Notes: generated by a model not told the origin, from the letters alone. DNA of 64,000 nucleotides from Haberlea rhodopensis (GCA_907163345.1 CAJQUN010000130.1:806001-870000), one strand, 5' to 3'. Numbered from the stretch's first letter, positions 22,551 to 34,397 are shown. Program-made: numbers and translations.

Positions 22551-22883
22551 TATTGTGATGACCAGAGATTAGGGATGTCAATCCCGGAGTGTTAATAACC
22601 CCTAAAGTTGTTTTACGTGGCGATTATGAGTTTAATCGAAGTGTTGTACCTTTCGGGCTCGTCTATTTGAGTAGTTGGGATCGTTGGATCCCGAGGTTGA
22701 GATCGTATTCTCATTTCTGTGAAAACCTGTGAGTTGGGTTTTTAGTGTGACTCAGAATCTCGGGTGCTTTCTGTGGGCACCGGTAGGGGGTTTTTGAGTT
22801 AGAGAGAGAATTTTTGAAAACAGATGATTTTTAATAAATCATGATGTATTTGTGGGGCTATTAGTATTTCGGGGTATTTTTGC

Positions 22884-22891
22884 TATAAATA
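22884..22891 (+). promoter_or_regulatory. LTR TATA box
   Basis: TATAAATA, same context as 7767-7774. Confidence 0.65.
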
Positions 22892-23655
22892 CCAGTTGAA
22901 CCCGAGATTTTAATTATCGGAACCATTTTCCCCACATTTCCCGTCACTTTCTCTCTCCCTGCGTCGCGAGTTTCCCGATCCCCTTTTGACCCCCGCGACT
23001 TCAAACGCCGCGCCCGCCGCCGTCCGGCCGGCGTTCGGCGCCGTCCGTCCCGCCGCCAGCTTCGTCTCTTCCAGGCGCTTCTATCCATACCATCAATTTG
23101 AAGTTTGGTCGCGATTTGAGCTCGGATTTGCCAGAAGAGCGCTAGGGTTCGAAACTGGTTCTGTCCGATTTTTGTGGCTCGATTTCGGTATGATTTTTGG
23201 GGCTTTTATTCTGGTGTTTTTGGGGCGTTTTTGAGCTGATATTGAGTCGATAATTTCAGACTTTTATGGTTCAAAAATATTTGTTGCATTTGGTTCGAAT
23301 TTCAGCGCTGTTTTCGTGAGTTAGGGTTCGAAATTGGAGTTCATGTTCGAATTTTGGGGATTTTTTGGCAAGGGTTATGATTCTTGTTAGTAATCGATTA
23401 ATTCATGTTTTAGATGAATTATGGTGTTTAGTTTGGGTTCGATTTGTGTTGTGAGGGTTCGAAAATTGAAAGGTGTTCTTGAGCAATTTTCGATAATGGT
23501 TAATTGTCGTGTGTTGACAATATTTTTTAGGGTTATGGGTGTGCTTGAGCATGGGTTGCATGTTCGTAATTAATTATGAATTAATTTATCGTGTTAGCAC
23601 ATCGTTCCTCGGAGCATGGAACTCGAGCAAGGTTTGGCTCGGACTTCGGAAATTT

Positions 23656-23673
23656 GAGGTACGTGTGACGTAC
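23656..23673 (+). promoter_or_regulatory. U5 splice-donor-like hairpin
   Basis: GAG|GTACGT, loop GTG, ACGTAC; identical to the left LTR. Confidence 0.45.
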
Positions 23674-23875
23674 GAGCATTACTATATAGTAGAGCATTTG
23701 TGAAATGCATAATGTGTTTTAATTGCTTTAGATGGTTGTGGGTATGGTTATATATATATATGTGTCGATATGACTATGGACCGACCTAGTCTTGATATCG
23801 CTGCCACAAGTGTGCGTAATACTAGAGTAGTATGACCTTATAATAGATATGGGGTACTGGGTCTATATGACTATT

Positions 23876-24140
23876 GTAGGGCATTTGAGATGCCTGAGAA
23901 CGATCATGGAATCGTGTATTCATTATAAGACATGTGAGATGTCTAAGTATAAATGAGAATTTGTAAAATAAATGCTAGGCATTTGAGATGCCTGAGAATG
24001 ATCGTGGGATCACGTATTCGTTATGAGACATGTGAGATGTCTAAGTATAATGGAGAATTTGTAAAATAAATGCTAGGCATTTGAGCTATCTGTGATTGGT
24101 AGCAAAGTTGAAAATCAGTATTAGATATCGAGATATCTAT
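23876..24140 (+). repeat. Hairpin array with compensatory stems
   Basis: Same units as 8758-9025: two GGCAT/ATGCC, two GACAT/ATGTC and one TAGATAT/ATATCTA stem, all with loops ending in GAG. Confidence 0.7.
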
Positions 24141-25146
24141 GTTTGCATGTATAATGAATTTGGAATCATTAATTATTGATATATGAGAATCAGGCATGCC
24201 ATGAGTTAAATCAATGTGTTGATTTACTGATTTATGAGATTTGATGAGTTTGATGATTGTGAGAACAGGGACAGTACACGGAATCCCGGATGAGGATGTT
24301 GCCATCCAAGGAGTATCATTTAAAATTCATTAGTATTTACTTGTGTTGTAAATTATGAATTTCATTATTGTGATTATGGGATTTTGTGTATTGGTATGCT
24401 CACCCCGTTGGGGGTTGTCTCTGTTGGGGCAGGTGAACAGGTACATCGATGGCTTTGGAGTTGAGCTCGAGCTGTTGATTGGATTCACTCCCAGGATCGT
24501 GATACCAGGGCTTGATGGAGCACGGTATCGTATAGAGTACCTATATACACCTGAGGATTATATACATATTCATGATGCTCGCATGTGAGCACGATTATAC
24601 TTGTATATGGATTGTATATAAAGGCATGAGCCTTTCTCTCTTTCATTTTGGGTTGCATGCAATTAGAGTAGAATTGCTAATGATATGAGAGTCATGGGTG
24701 TATTATGTGGGTGTTGAGACCCATTTATGTTGTCTTATGTGTGGTGTCTTCCCTGGCTGGGAATTTACTTAGTGTTGTTGTGTTTCTGTTGAGTATGTGT
24801 TTTCCCTGGCCGGGAACTATATATTGTGTTGTGCTTTCATTTCGGGATAGCTCTATTTATGGGGAGACTCTGCCCAAATTTTTATAAAAGTCCACAATGT
24901 AAAAGTGGTGTAAAGGGGATGGTAATGGGCGAACTCTATGAGTCTATTCGTTGTTAGGATGATGATCTTATAACGTGGCATATTAAAGAAAATTTTGTTA
25001 TTGCCATTCTATGGTAAATCATCATTTGAGTTTCCCGATTGATTTTTATTGAAAGCATGTGCCACACATAGTGGTTAGTACACTAATCAAGGGTTAAGGG
25101 CTTGGGGTCCTTACAAAAATCGCCATGGTTTGAAAATCAGTTGTCG

Positions 25147-25370
25147 ACCGATCGATCGCTAGGATCGTACCGATCGATCGGTAGAAACAGGGGAAGTAAG
25201 GCGGTTCATGTACCGATCGATCGCTAAAAGCGACCGATCGATCGGTGAAATGCCGTAGCATTTTTGAGAAATTCAAACATTTGAGCGATCGATCGCTAGC
25301 TTCTGACCGACCGATCGCTAGGGTTGTTTGTTTGGACCGATCGATCGCTAGAGAGACCGATCGATCGGTA
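25147..25370. repeat. GATCGATC palindrome cluster
   Basis: About eight copies of ACCGATCGATCG(C/G)T and variants. The flanks differ from the Tekay clusters (ACCGATCGATCGGT rather than GCGATCGATCGC) but keep the same core, in the unrelated LTR-like block that begins at 6661. Confidence 0.9.
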
Positions 25371-25528
25371 GACTTAAAATGTTGAACAACATTATTTTAT
25401 TGTGGAAATGAATAGTTCAACCTCTTTTAACATGATATTGTTGGTATTGTTGTAACATCATCACAGGGGACAGGGCAAAGAGGCAATTAGCCATCAACGC
25501 CTGATTTATCGCTTTTGTTGTCGTATAC

Positions 25529-25547
25529 CAGGTACGTGTTGACGTAC
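25529..25547 (+). promoter_or_regulatory. U5 splice-donor-like hairpin
   Basis: CAG|GTACGT, loop GTTG, then ACGTAC, about 160 bases after the GATC cluster. Confidence 0.45.
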
Positions 25548-25796
25548 GGAGTATAGATATGATGTGATGATGATGTTATCGTTTTTATATCATATGATTT
25601 ATGTTATCTTTGTGTTATATGATTGTTAGTATCATATGCATGTGCATACATGGATTTCATATGATTGGGATGGATGCCTTGATAGATATGTGTATATGCT
25701 TTGGTGAGATCATTGCCTTGATAGATATGCCATGTTTGGTATATGCTTTGGCTGGGATCGTTTCCACGATAGATATACTACATATGCTTTTGCTTG

Positions 25797-25995
25797 AGAT
25801 ATACGCCTGGTTTGGGTATATGCTCGGTTATGTTACATAGAGATATACGCCTGGTTTGGGTATATGCTCGGTTATGTTACATAGAGATATACGCCTGGTT
25901 TGGGTATATGGTCGGTTACATAGAGATATACGCCTGATTTGGGTATATGCTCGGTTATACTATATAGAGATATACGCCGGTTTTTGGGTATATGC
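25797..25995 (+). repeat. 44-bp minisatellite, about 4.7 units
   Basis: Unit gagatatacgcctggtttgg plus gtatatgctcggttatgttacata, repeated at 25797 and 25841. One 39-bp unit, one further full unit and a partial unit follow. Each unit holds ATATAC-n-GTATAT, a short stem. More degenerate units lie upstream, about 25670-25796. Confidence 0.85.
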
Positions 25996-26523
25996 TCTGG
26001 CTATTATCACCGATGAGTACGATACTATGATATGTGCTGCTAATATGAAGATATGATGTGGTTCCACTGACATATTGAGCTGAATAGGCATATCATATTG
26101 GGCTCGTGATAATAGGGTGTTTGAGACATGTCATGACATGGTGCATTTGTGGATGCATGATACAGAACATTCACGTTAGATGATTTATTGTGCTTTATCA
26201 TAGATATTGATATTGTGTTTTGCTATCGTACTGAGATAGTTGTTTATCTATACTCACGTTTTGTGAATGTTTCTATAGGATTTCATAGACGTGGGAATCG
26301 TGAGTCTTATTCCGCTGCGAGGTGAACCACTGCATAGGAGTTGTACTGGATTAGGTTGTTAATTATACATGTAATGTATATGTGAAAAAGTTATTTGGTT
26401 TTTGTACGAGTGGTTTTGGTACATCTGTTACAACCTATTAGTAAGAAACTCTTAAACAGTGTATGAATTACTTAATTCTGACTCACATATGTATGTTTAA
26501 TTGAATACATAATGGATTAAGTA

Positions 26524-26770
26524 ATATATATTACCAAGGCTCAAAAATCCCAAGTCCCCCACAAATACATCATGACTCATTAAAAATCATATGTGTTCAA
26601 TAATTATCTCTCAATCTCAATTTTCATTACCAGCCCCAACTCAAAGCACCCCGGACCCCAGATCCCACAAAAAATAAAATTCCAAGGTTTATCACAGCAA
26701 TGAGAATACAATCTCAACCTTTGGATTCAACGACCCCAAATACCGGATTTAAAATCCTCCGGAGTCCCAA
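26524..26770 (-). mobile_element. Remainder of the minus-oriented LTR that hosts the 6661 block
   Basis: Matches 37070-37320 of the solo LTR at 35591-37403 (accaagactcc, gactcattaaaaatcat, ttccaaggtttat, aacgaccc). The match fades at about 26770, where another sequence begins, so this LTR is truncated here. Confidence 0.7.
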
Positions 26771-29081
26771 CATGCATCTATAAAATGTGATATATGATGT
26801 CATGCAATGCAATGCAATGCAATGTAATGCGATGCATGAAGGGTACAAATCTTCTCGGGATAGCAAAAGTCCGGAATCCAAGGAATAGCTATCAAATATT
26901 TCAAGATACCAGAACATCGGAGTCCAAAGACAGGTATCATCAATCAAATATAATGCTCGAGCAGGGCATCGACACACTCGTCGCTACGACATCTCTCTCT
27001 GTCGACGGTCCATCATCCCTCGTGTCAGGGTGACATCAGCACACTCGTCACTACGGCATCTCTCAGCTCACTCTCTCCGCCGAGCCATCGGCGTGCCCAT
27101 CATCCCCAAACACGCATCACAGATACTAATGAAAAAGATAAAAGTATCAACGAAAGAATCGGTAGAATCAACATGACAAGCTCAATGTCCATGCGTGTCA
27201 ATGCATCATGCCAATATCATAATCTCATATGATGCAACATAATATGTCCAATGTGAAAGTCATATATCGATGTACATTTATTGAAAAAGATGTGTGTTAA
27301 CAAAACATTTATTTTCATACATCGATATATCAACTCTGAATGCTCATTAGTCAAGTAAAATCACATAGCCAAGTAATTTCACTTAAGTCACGTAAGTTTA
27401 GCAAATCATGTATCAAATAATACAGATACCTGTCGTATGTTACCGATCGCAGCATACCTTACGCCTTTTGATCCAATTATTGTTGTTTACGTCGTAGATA
27501 GGATTTCCACAGAACATCAATCTACACAAGCCGAATATTCACTTTAATTAACCAATTGAGTTAATTCAACATCATTCCTTAACTACACAGTTTCCGTTAT
27601 TAGTACAATAGATACTACTATGTCTATTGTTTTGTTATGTTTAGCATAAGCTTTTACTTTAAAAAATATATTACCTCCATTTAAATCATTCAATATTAAT
27701 TGTTACTTGGAAACTAAACTCAACTTGATTATTATAGCAAGGATGTGAGCCCAGCACTGAAATCATTAACTAAACCCCACAACTTGAGCATTACTAAAAC
27801 ATGCACCTTATAGCAGCAGATTTCCAAGCATGCAACATATTTTCAAACCCAAATAGCAGGAAAATCGAACTCTAACCCGCAAGTCGAACCATATACATCA
27901 AAAAAGTATGCCCCAACAGTAGAGTTTTTTAAACATATTAACAGTAGATTATGGGACAAGCAGCAAGATTTTTAAACTCAATTAACAAAGGCATTGCAAT
28001 TTTATACACTCCTCTCTTACATGATCATCAAAGCTAAACATGATTAAAACTAGTTAATACTTGACTACCTAATAACTTAGAACCTTCATCTTCAAACCCA
28101 TGAGAATCAATCATTCCTTTCCCCCATACAGTGTCAAATTCGAACAAATTCAATATTTTAGCATGTGAAGGCTGCTTGATTCGAACAAGGGTGCTCCCAA
28201 ACCATAACAAAATCATACCATACATCATTCAATAATTAAAGCTCAAAATGAGTGCCAAAATTACAAATAAAATCCAGAAAAGTTGAAACAAGTTATCCCC
28301 AAAATTCGTGAACAGTAGCCGAACCTGCATGCAACGATTTACGGCGACCACGGCGGCGGCAGGGGCTGCGACTGGAGGTGAAGCGTCATTGATGGTGAGG
28401 TTTAGATTTTGCACCACTGAATTCGATGCTCAGCAAGATGAAATCGAATGAAAACGCGAAGAACCCTAAAAAATAACTCGAAACTTTATGGCGAAAATCA
28501 GACGGATTTAGAAACTCTCACCTTGAATTCTTGGTGTGGAAATGACCGCTGGTGAGTTGGCTACACGTTGGTGTGCTTGGTTCGCCGGTTGGTGGTCGGA
28601 CGACGGCGAACACACTGTTTTAGCGGGCGGTGGTCGGGCTGAGCGCTGATGTAGGGGAAACGGGAGAAAGGAGTTGTGGCTGATGTGCATGATTTTACAC
28701 ATTGTTGTGTGTGAAAATCACCTTGCACCCAAATAAATAGTATCCTAGCTCAGTTATGTACATCGGAGTGTCATCGATGCACTGATAAATTAATTACAGT
28801 CAACAGTTGGGATTTATACCCACTACTATAACAGAAAATTAAATTCTTCATTTAATTAAATTCTCCATTTTAATAACTTATCTCTAAAATATTATTGGTA
28901 TATATTTTACAATTTCAAAAATATGTCATGTTCCGCTTAAATTGTCAGTTGACCTTCATCTGGTCAATTTCACTTCTAATTAATTAATTCTAAAATTAAT
29001 TAAAAATAAATTTCCAAATTAATTATAAATAATTTCCAAAATTATAATTAATTAACATTAATCAAATCTCAGGGTCTAACA
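26771..29081 (-). mobile_element. Degenerate minus-oriented LTR
   Basis: The minus-strand start is TGTTAGACCC (ending at 29081 on the plus strand). A donor-hairpin homologue is at 27435-27460. About 27780-28000 resembles 4440-4700 of the LTR at 4151-5292. A GCAAT pentanucleotide run lies at about 26803-26825, and short GTCG/CGAC-type inverted pairs at about 26960-27100. The left end and the TSD could not be fixed. Short open frames near 28229-28702 look like chance frames in a C/G-richer leader. Confidence 0.5.
27435..27460 (-). promoter_or_regulatory. Variant U5 splice-donor-like hairpin
   Basis: On the minus strand AAG|GTATG is followed by a longer loop and then CATAC. The stem differs from the usual GTACGT/ACGTAC by a paired change (C to T with G to A), so pairing is kept. 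Confidence 0.4.
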
Positions 29082-30267
29082 AAACTACAGCCGTTAGAAT
29101 TAATCATCCAATCATTTTGCCTAAGAATTTAACAACACCAACAGCAGGTAATTATCAATCATAGTTGCTTCTTAATTAGCATTAGATTGTGTATGTGATT
29201 ACTAGGTGATCAATCTATCAATCAAACACAACAATCATAATAATCATAATCTGAAAAACAAATTGAAATTGAATTAAAATCCACAATCAAACAAAAATCT
29301 TCACAAGTGTTTTGATTCCAAAGGCAAGTATCCCTCAACCAAGAATGAAAGGTTTAGCTACACATAATCAAACTAAAAACACCAAAATCTAGTTTATAAA
29401 ACATGAAATAATCGGTAGGAAAAGAAGTTACTAAAGAGAAACACGCTTCCGGCTAGTCGATTCCGTCTTCGTGTTTTGATCCTCCAAAGCGTTCTTCAAA
29501 AGTTTTATAGTAAAAATCTATTTTAAATCTAAAATTATGTTGTAAAGTCTGAAATCTGGTGTTATGATGCTATTTTTCGAGTTATAGGGCTAGGGAATAT
29601 GCTAGGATAGGTAAAAATCTTCCAAAATGGTAAAAAGATCAAGTTTCCTTTTTTTTTCTCAGACTCCCTGGCGATCGATTGCTACAAGCTAGCGATTGAT
29701 CGCTAGCTTTATTTTCTTCGGGCTGATTCTTTGGGCGATCGATCGCTCCTTTGTAGCGATCGATCGCTTAGCTCCAGTAGACTTTGGTGATCAAACTCTC
29801 ATATGTACCTCTTGATCGCTCACCGCATATTTTGTTGCTCAACTTTCTGTCCATAGGCGATCGATCTCCACTTCTATGCGATCGATCTCTTCTCCACAAT
29901 TACATTTCAAGCCATTTTCTTGATCTACCTTGAGTCCTTATCATCTCCAAAGCTTTCCTTGGTCTTTATACACCTTTTTTAGCTTGATTTCTTCGATTTC
30001 ACCTACATTTACGTAAATACACGATTATGTAGCATACATATCGAATTATCCATCAAAATATCACGTTCATTGTATTCCATATGATCCTTCAACCATAATG
30101 GTTAGCAATAACACAAATTTTCATTCATGATCTCATATCATAATATGCACATAAGCGTATAAAAACCGTGTCACACTGACATACAACCGTAATCATGCGT
30201 AAACTATGTGCTATTCATTCCTATCGACACCTCCCTAGGCTCTCTCAGCCCAAAAGAGCAAATCACT
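29082..30267 (-). mobile_element. AT-rich remnant and leader of a minus-strand element
   Basis: About 29082-29990 is AT-rich, with a stretch (gtatccctcaacc, gaaaggtttagctacac) of a kind I associate with Athila/Tat-type LTRs, and a GATC cluster at 29671-29890. About 30050-30267 is the reverse complement of a leader like 35416-35590 (agtagcacat, atgatctcat). The element reads leftward from its PBS at 30268. No gag was found. Confidence 0.45.
29671..29890. repeat. GATCGATC palindrome cluster
   Basis: Copies near 29671, 29700, 29734, 29757, 29857 and 29878, several with one substitution (GCGATCGATTGC, GCGATCGATCTC), so this cluster is older or decaying. Confidence 0.75.
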
Positions 30268-30279
30268 GTTCTGATACCA
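30268..30279 (-). other. Primer binding site, tRNA-iMet type, one mismatch
   Basis: The minus strand reads TGGTATCAGAAC, four bases after the LTR end at 30284. Confidence 0.7.
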
Positions 30280-30283
30280 CTAA

Positions 30284-31030
30284 TGTAAGGACTCCAATCA
30301 CTAATCCCGCTATTAGGACATTATCACATATATTAGTGCATACTTTTATCACATTAGGGAATTCTCATACATACTTCAATAGAAGTCAGGACGATTATAA
30401 AATTTTTGACATAAATCATCGTAACATTCAATTCCCAACATAGCTCAACTAGCATAAGCTTACACTTCTGATGCACTAAAAGTTTCTCAATTCATTAAGA
30501 AATTTCCCTTAAATAAATTGCATGCAACTCATAAATGAAAAGAGAAATCCCATGACCTTTATACAAACCATATATACATATCAAATGCTCAAAGGCGAGC
30601 ATTAGACAAGTAAACGTATATCTATATTTACAAATGTATTACCCTATGTCAATACTGGTACCTACTTCCCATGAGCATCCTTGTTCTATGGCTCGAACTC
30701 ATTTCCAGAACCAATATTGTACCTGCTTTATCTGTCCCAACAGGAACAACCCCCACGCGGGGGTGAGCATAACAATAACATAATCACAATATCAACACAT
30801 ACACGAATAATAGTTTTACAGAATACAATGCTATAAATTAAAATAATACTTCCTAAGTACAAAATGCCCATAAGAAATCTCATGCGTTATTCTTGTTCTC
30901 ACAATACCACATCATCAACCCATAATTGATAATCACAATTGTCAATCCCATAATCGATAATAATCCATAATAGACAATAAGTTAGATCATTATAGTAATG
31001 ATTTATTGTAATCACAAGTATTTTGATTAC
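30284..31030 (-). mobile_element. Minus-oriented 5' LTR, 3' part only
   Basis: Begins tgtaaggactcc beside the PBS and matches the 3' third of the LTRs at 31031 and 35591 (cctgtcccaacaggaac, the ggggtgagcat block). It is cut at 31030 by the plus-strand element starting TGTGATGTCC at 31031; its remaining part lies beyond the window. This makes it the outermost host of everything from 31031 rightward. Confidence 0.7.
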
Positions 31031-31356
31031 TGTGATGTCCAAAATTATCACGATAATCCCGGAGTGATTATAATCCTTAATGGATTTTAATTGTGGTAAT
31101 TATGAGATAATTATGGTGTTGATATTTCTGAGGATTTTAATCCGATCTCGGGGTGATTGGATCCAAGGGTTGAGATCTATTCTCATTGAGATGTTAAACC
31201 TTGGAATTGTGTTAATAGTGAGATTTGGAGTCTGGGGAGCTTTGGATTGAGGTTTGTGATGTAATTGAGTGAGTGGGAGATAATTATTGAACACACGTGA
31301 TTTTTAATGAGTTGTGGCGTGAGTATCTGAGACTCAAATTTTTGGAGACTTGGTAC

Positions 31357-31364
31357 TATATATA
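31357..31364 (+). promoter_or_regulatory. LTR TATA box
   Basis: TATATATA about 330 bases into the LTR, followed by a C/T-rich stretch (about 31400-31470) that would be the start of the transcript leader. Confidence 0.6.
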
Positions 31365-31770
31365 CCAAGTGGACTTGGTGTTCAGTCATTGTGCTTGTTT
31401 ATCTCCCTTTCCTCTCTCTCCCTCTCTCTCCCACTCTCACGCTTTCCCTTCCCCTTTTTCCCCCTTTCTCCCTTCATGGAAAAATCGAGCAAGGCTCGAC
31501 TTGGGAGCGGAATATCTCAAAGATAATTGGGTAACATTCTTTCCCTCGCTTTTATCTTCGTTTTGATAGTAGTTTTGTGAAGTTTGGTTGGGTATAGTAA
31601 TGTATTTGGGTTTTGGGGAGTTTTGGTAAAATTGTTAAAGTAATGATTTTACTGTTTTTATTGAGTTTAAATGGAGTAATCGAAGTGTTGAAGGTGTTGG
31701 AGGTGTTGGGTTTGAGTTTGGGTGCGAAAAACGCCATGAAAGCAAACTGTTTTTCGGAAAATCGCATGTC

Positions 31771-31877
31771 GCAATCGATCACGGCATAGCGCCGATCGAT
31801 CGCGACATAAATCTAAAAATTTGAAGATGATGAATAGTAACCACGATCGATCGCGAGAAACCACCGATCGATCGTGA
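31771..31877. repeat. GATCGATC palindrome cluster (left half)
   Basis: About four copies (near 31772, 31793, 31844 and 31864). The cluster continues at 33921 beyond the inserted solo LTR, so the insertion landed inside the cluster. Confidence 0.8.
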
Positions 31878-32384
31878 GGAGACAATTTACTTTTGTAAGG
31901 ACCCTAGATCCTTAAGTGCGGATTAAAGGCGTAAATAAAATTTTTATGCATGAACGGAGTATAAAATCGTGTTGATGCCTTGAGCTATTAGATTACAGTG
32001 CCAAAATAACGTTCCAAAAGGGATTAATTGCATTCTCAACTAATGAATGTTAATCCTATAGCTTTACACTACTCCTAGAGTAGATACTATACAAAAGAAT
32101 GTGCCTGCTACCAAGAGCACTCCTCACTAGCTCACCGCATCAACCCGCCTTAACCTGTCCGCCCAAAAGTGGCTATAGGAACAACCCCAAAACCATGAGC
32201 ATGTATATAAATAATATTCACAAAAATATGATTGTAATTTAATGCATAAACCGTAAATACAATTCACTCCCTGTATTTAATACATTTAAAAGCTCCATTG
32301 GTTGTCCCTGTATCACAATCATAATCTCTAGATTATATTACCAATAATGTATGTCATGACATGTACCGATTTCCATGGCATAAT

Positions 32385-32580
32385 ACCCCTCGCGTTAACA
32401 TGACAGCGGAAATACCCCTCGCTTAGACAATACCAGTGGCACTAATATCCCTCGCTATAACTATGACAACGGTAGTGTTCTTCGCTTCATATTAGCGGAA
32501 AATATTCTCTCATCGCTACGGTATGATAGCGGCAAGTATTCACATCGCTACGCCACTGGCGGCAAGTATTCCCCATCACT
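32385..32580 (-). repeat. CCGC/GCGA hairpin array in LTR
   Basis: Plus-strand cctcgc and agcgg alternate (near 32395, 32405, 32417, 32432, 32450, 32468, 32482, 32495, 32512, 32529, 32545 and 32560). The units are diverged from those at 10890 but keep the paired CGC/GCG ends. Confidence 0.55.
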
Positions 32581-32784
32581 GGAATATAATCTCGACTCAC
32601 AATTACATGCACAAATGCATCCCATATACACATGCAACCAAAATGCATGACCAAACCATGTATGCAATCCATGATGCATAAACAAGACCCATATGCAACC
32701 AAAATGCATAATAAATTCCATGTGTGCAACCATAGTGCATAACCAATTTAAAGCGTAATATATACGTTTTATCGTCCGATGCCT

Positions 32785-32805
32785 GTACGTCTCACTACGT
32801 ACCTT
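32785..32805 (-). promoter_or_regulatory. U5 splice-donor-like hairpin
   Basis: On the minus strand AAG|GTACGT, loop AGTGAG, then ACGTAC. Confidence 0.5.
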
Positions 32806-32960
32806 AGTTCCAAAAGTGGAGATATCGTGGACTTTATCTCCTAAGCTGTGTGGCCACCTGGGATGGTTCTGCACATTCACACAAATCAATATTAGGAGCC
32901 AATAATAGTCCAATATCAAAAATTCCACAAAAACATCCAAAAATACCACATTTTGCCTTT

Positions 32961-33170
32961 CGCGATCGATCGCCTGTGACGGGCGATCGATCGCGAGACC
33001 TTACTGCCCGATTCTCAAAATTTCTGGCTTTGGCGATCGATCGCCACATTTGGCGCGATCGATCTCCATCCTTGCCGATCGATCGCCCAAGAGTGGCGAT
33101 CGATCGCCAGACACTCCAAATGCGCACTGCCAGTGCGCGATTGATTGCCTGTAACGGGCGATCTATGGCC
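32961..33170. repeat. GATCGATC palindrome cluster
   Basis: Eight positions homologous to the eight in 11443-11652; the last ones are degraded (GCGATTGATTGC, GCGATCTATGGC). Confidence 0.85.
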
Positions 33171-33920
33171 AGTGTTTGTAACCCAAAAATTCACCATTTT
33201 TGCTCCAAAATTCCTTTCCAATCCATACCAACTCTCCCACCTTCAAACCAACAACATCAAACACATAATAACCTTCAAAATACACTTTAAACATCCCAAA
33301 AATCCAACATCCAACCAAAATAATACAAATCCAAAACAACCCATTTCAAAACCATTCAAAACCATAACAAACCCAATCCAAACACAACAAAAACAACAAG
33401 GAGGTATCCAAACCTCTTGGGGACTCCAAATCTCCCAACAAATTCCACAAATCAAGTTTTTGGAAGGATTTCTCTTCCACTTTTTTGTCCAATTTCGAAA
33501 ATGAAGAGGAGGAGGGTTTGCATGAGTGGTTTGGGGAAAATAGAAAAGTGATGGGTATAGTGGGGGTTGGGGGTATAAGTGGGTTATTAAATTAAATTGT
33601 ACTCCCACAATTTCCATGGTGTATAAAACATCCCAACATGATATTTTAAAAGTATTTACCAAAATGCATCAAAATCCCTATTAAAATCATGTTTCACCAA
33701 AAATACAAACCATCACATTTAAACCATTATAATACCCAATTCCCAACATACATAACATGTACCCTGAAATGCTCTACTGGGTCACGCCTTCCATGTGACT
33801 AAGCATTTCACCAAGATAATTAATTCCAACACATAATTTAATTATCACCATAATTAATCACATAAACATAATTAATGCCCAAAATTGCATATAATTATTT
33901 CGGGGATATCACAACTTTGG

Positions 33921-34016
33921 CCATCGATCGGCGTGGGGCGGCGATCGATCGCGGGGCTTCGAATTTTGAGCAATAGGATCTCGCGATCGATCGCGGGAAA
34001 TGGCGATCGATCGCGA
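33921..34016. repeat. GATCGATC palindrome cluster (right half)
   Basis: Four copies, the continuation of 31771-31877 after the solo LTR. Confidence 0.8.
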
Positions 34017-34397
34017 CCCGTGTTCCTTTCATTTTTCAAAGTTTTGTTAAAAGTTGGGATTTTGGAATTGTTTAGTAAATTTTCATGCCGATGTCTACAT
34101 TCTAATGGGAATATTACACTTTTAAATGAAATGGTTTGAGTTGAACTTTAATAAGAGATACTACTCAATTGAATTAATTGATAACATTGAACATAGAAAA
34201 TGGGATGCCTTGAGTAGTACACATAGTTCAATAATAATGATTAATCATCGTGGTAGGATGATGTAATTGGGGGTTGTATACGTGCTTGTGCATGTTGTCA
34301 TGTGCTTATGATTGATTGTGAAATATTAACTGTATATATCGAATAATTCACTGGATCTTGGGTCTAAGGCAAGGATTGGTTCTAGCTATTGGACTAT

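Larger units (their letters stand above)
7438..25115 (+). mobile_element. Large non-coding LTR retrotransposon (LARD-like), complete, TSD aaaat
   Basis: The LTRs at 7438-9998 and 22554-25115 share the termini TGTGATGACC...CCTTACA. The duplication aaaat is at 7433-7437 and 25116-25120. A PBS follows the left LTR and a polypurine tract precedes the right LTR, which fixes plus orientation. After removing the nested element at 10340-19211, the internal region is about 3.7 kb. It has no recognisable gag, protease, RT, RNase H or integrase in any frame. This is the organisation of a non-autonomous large retrotransposon derivative. The PPT-side motif is like that of Tekay-type elements, so mobilisation by Tekay-type proteins is plausible (inference). 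The LTRs differ at only a few positions by eye, so the insertion is recent. Confidence 0.92.
22554..25115 (+). repeat. Right (3') LTR of the 7438-25115 element
   Basis: 2562 bp, collinear with 7438-9998 and only sparsely different. TATA box at 22884-22891, donor hairpin at 23656-23673, hairpin array at about 23876-24140. Confidence 0.95.
6661..26523 (+). mobile_element. Plus-oriented LTR-like block, interrupted by the 7438-25115 element
   Basis: The parts are 6661-7437 and 25121-26523. The block begins TGTCATGCCTCG and is flanked by atata (6656-6660 and 26524-26528). Removing it rejoins a host LTR that matches 35591-37403 across the junction, so the insertion is well supported. The 3' end is odd: a typical LTR end (TGTTACA) occurs at 26426-26432, but about 90 further bases follow before the host resumes. 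It contains a GATC cluster (25147-25370), the donor hairpin (25529-25547) and a 44-bp minisatellite (25797-25995). No PBS, gag or pol. Probably a solo LTR plus unexplained sequence. Confidence 0.6.
31894..33913 (-). mobile_element. Solo LTR, Tekay-type family, TSD acttt
   Basis: 2020 bp. Minus-strand start TGTGATATCCCCG, end GGGTCCTTACA. The perfect duplication acttt is at 31889-31893 and 33914-33918. It is related to the 10340/17160 LTRs along its whole length, but diverged. It contains the hairpin array (32385-32580), the donor hairpin (32785-32805) and a GATC cluster (32961-33170). No internal sequence. Confidence 0.93.

Noticed and set aside
26803..26825. GCAAT pentanucleotide run as a functional repeat
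   Set aside because: Only about five units; an ordinary short microsatellite.
28229..28702. Short frames with Ala/Val- and Pro-rich sequence in the degenerate LTR
   Set aside because: No domain and no relatives in the window. The region matches the position of LTR leader sequence.
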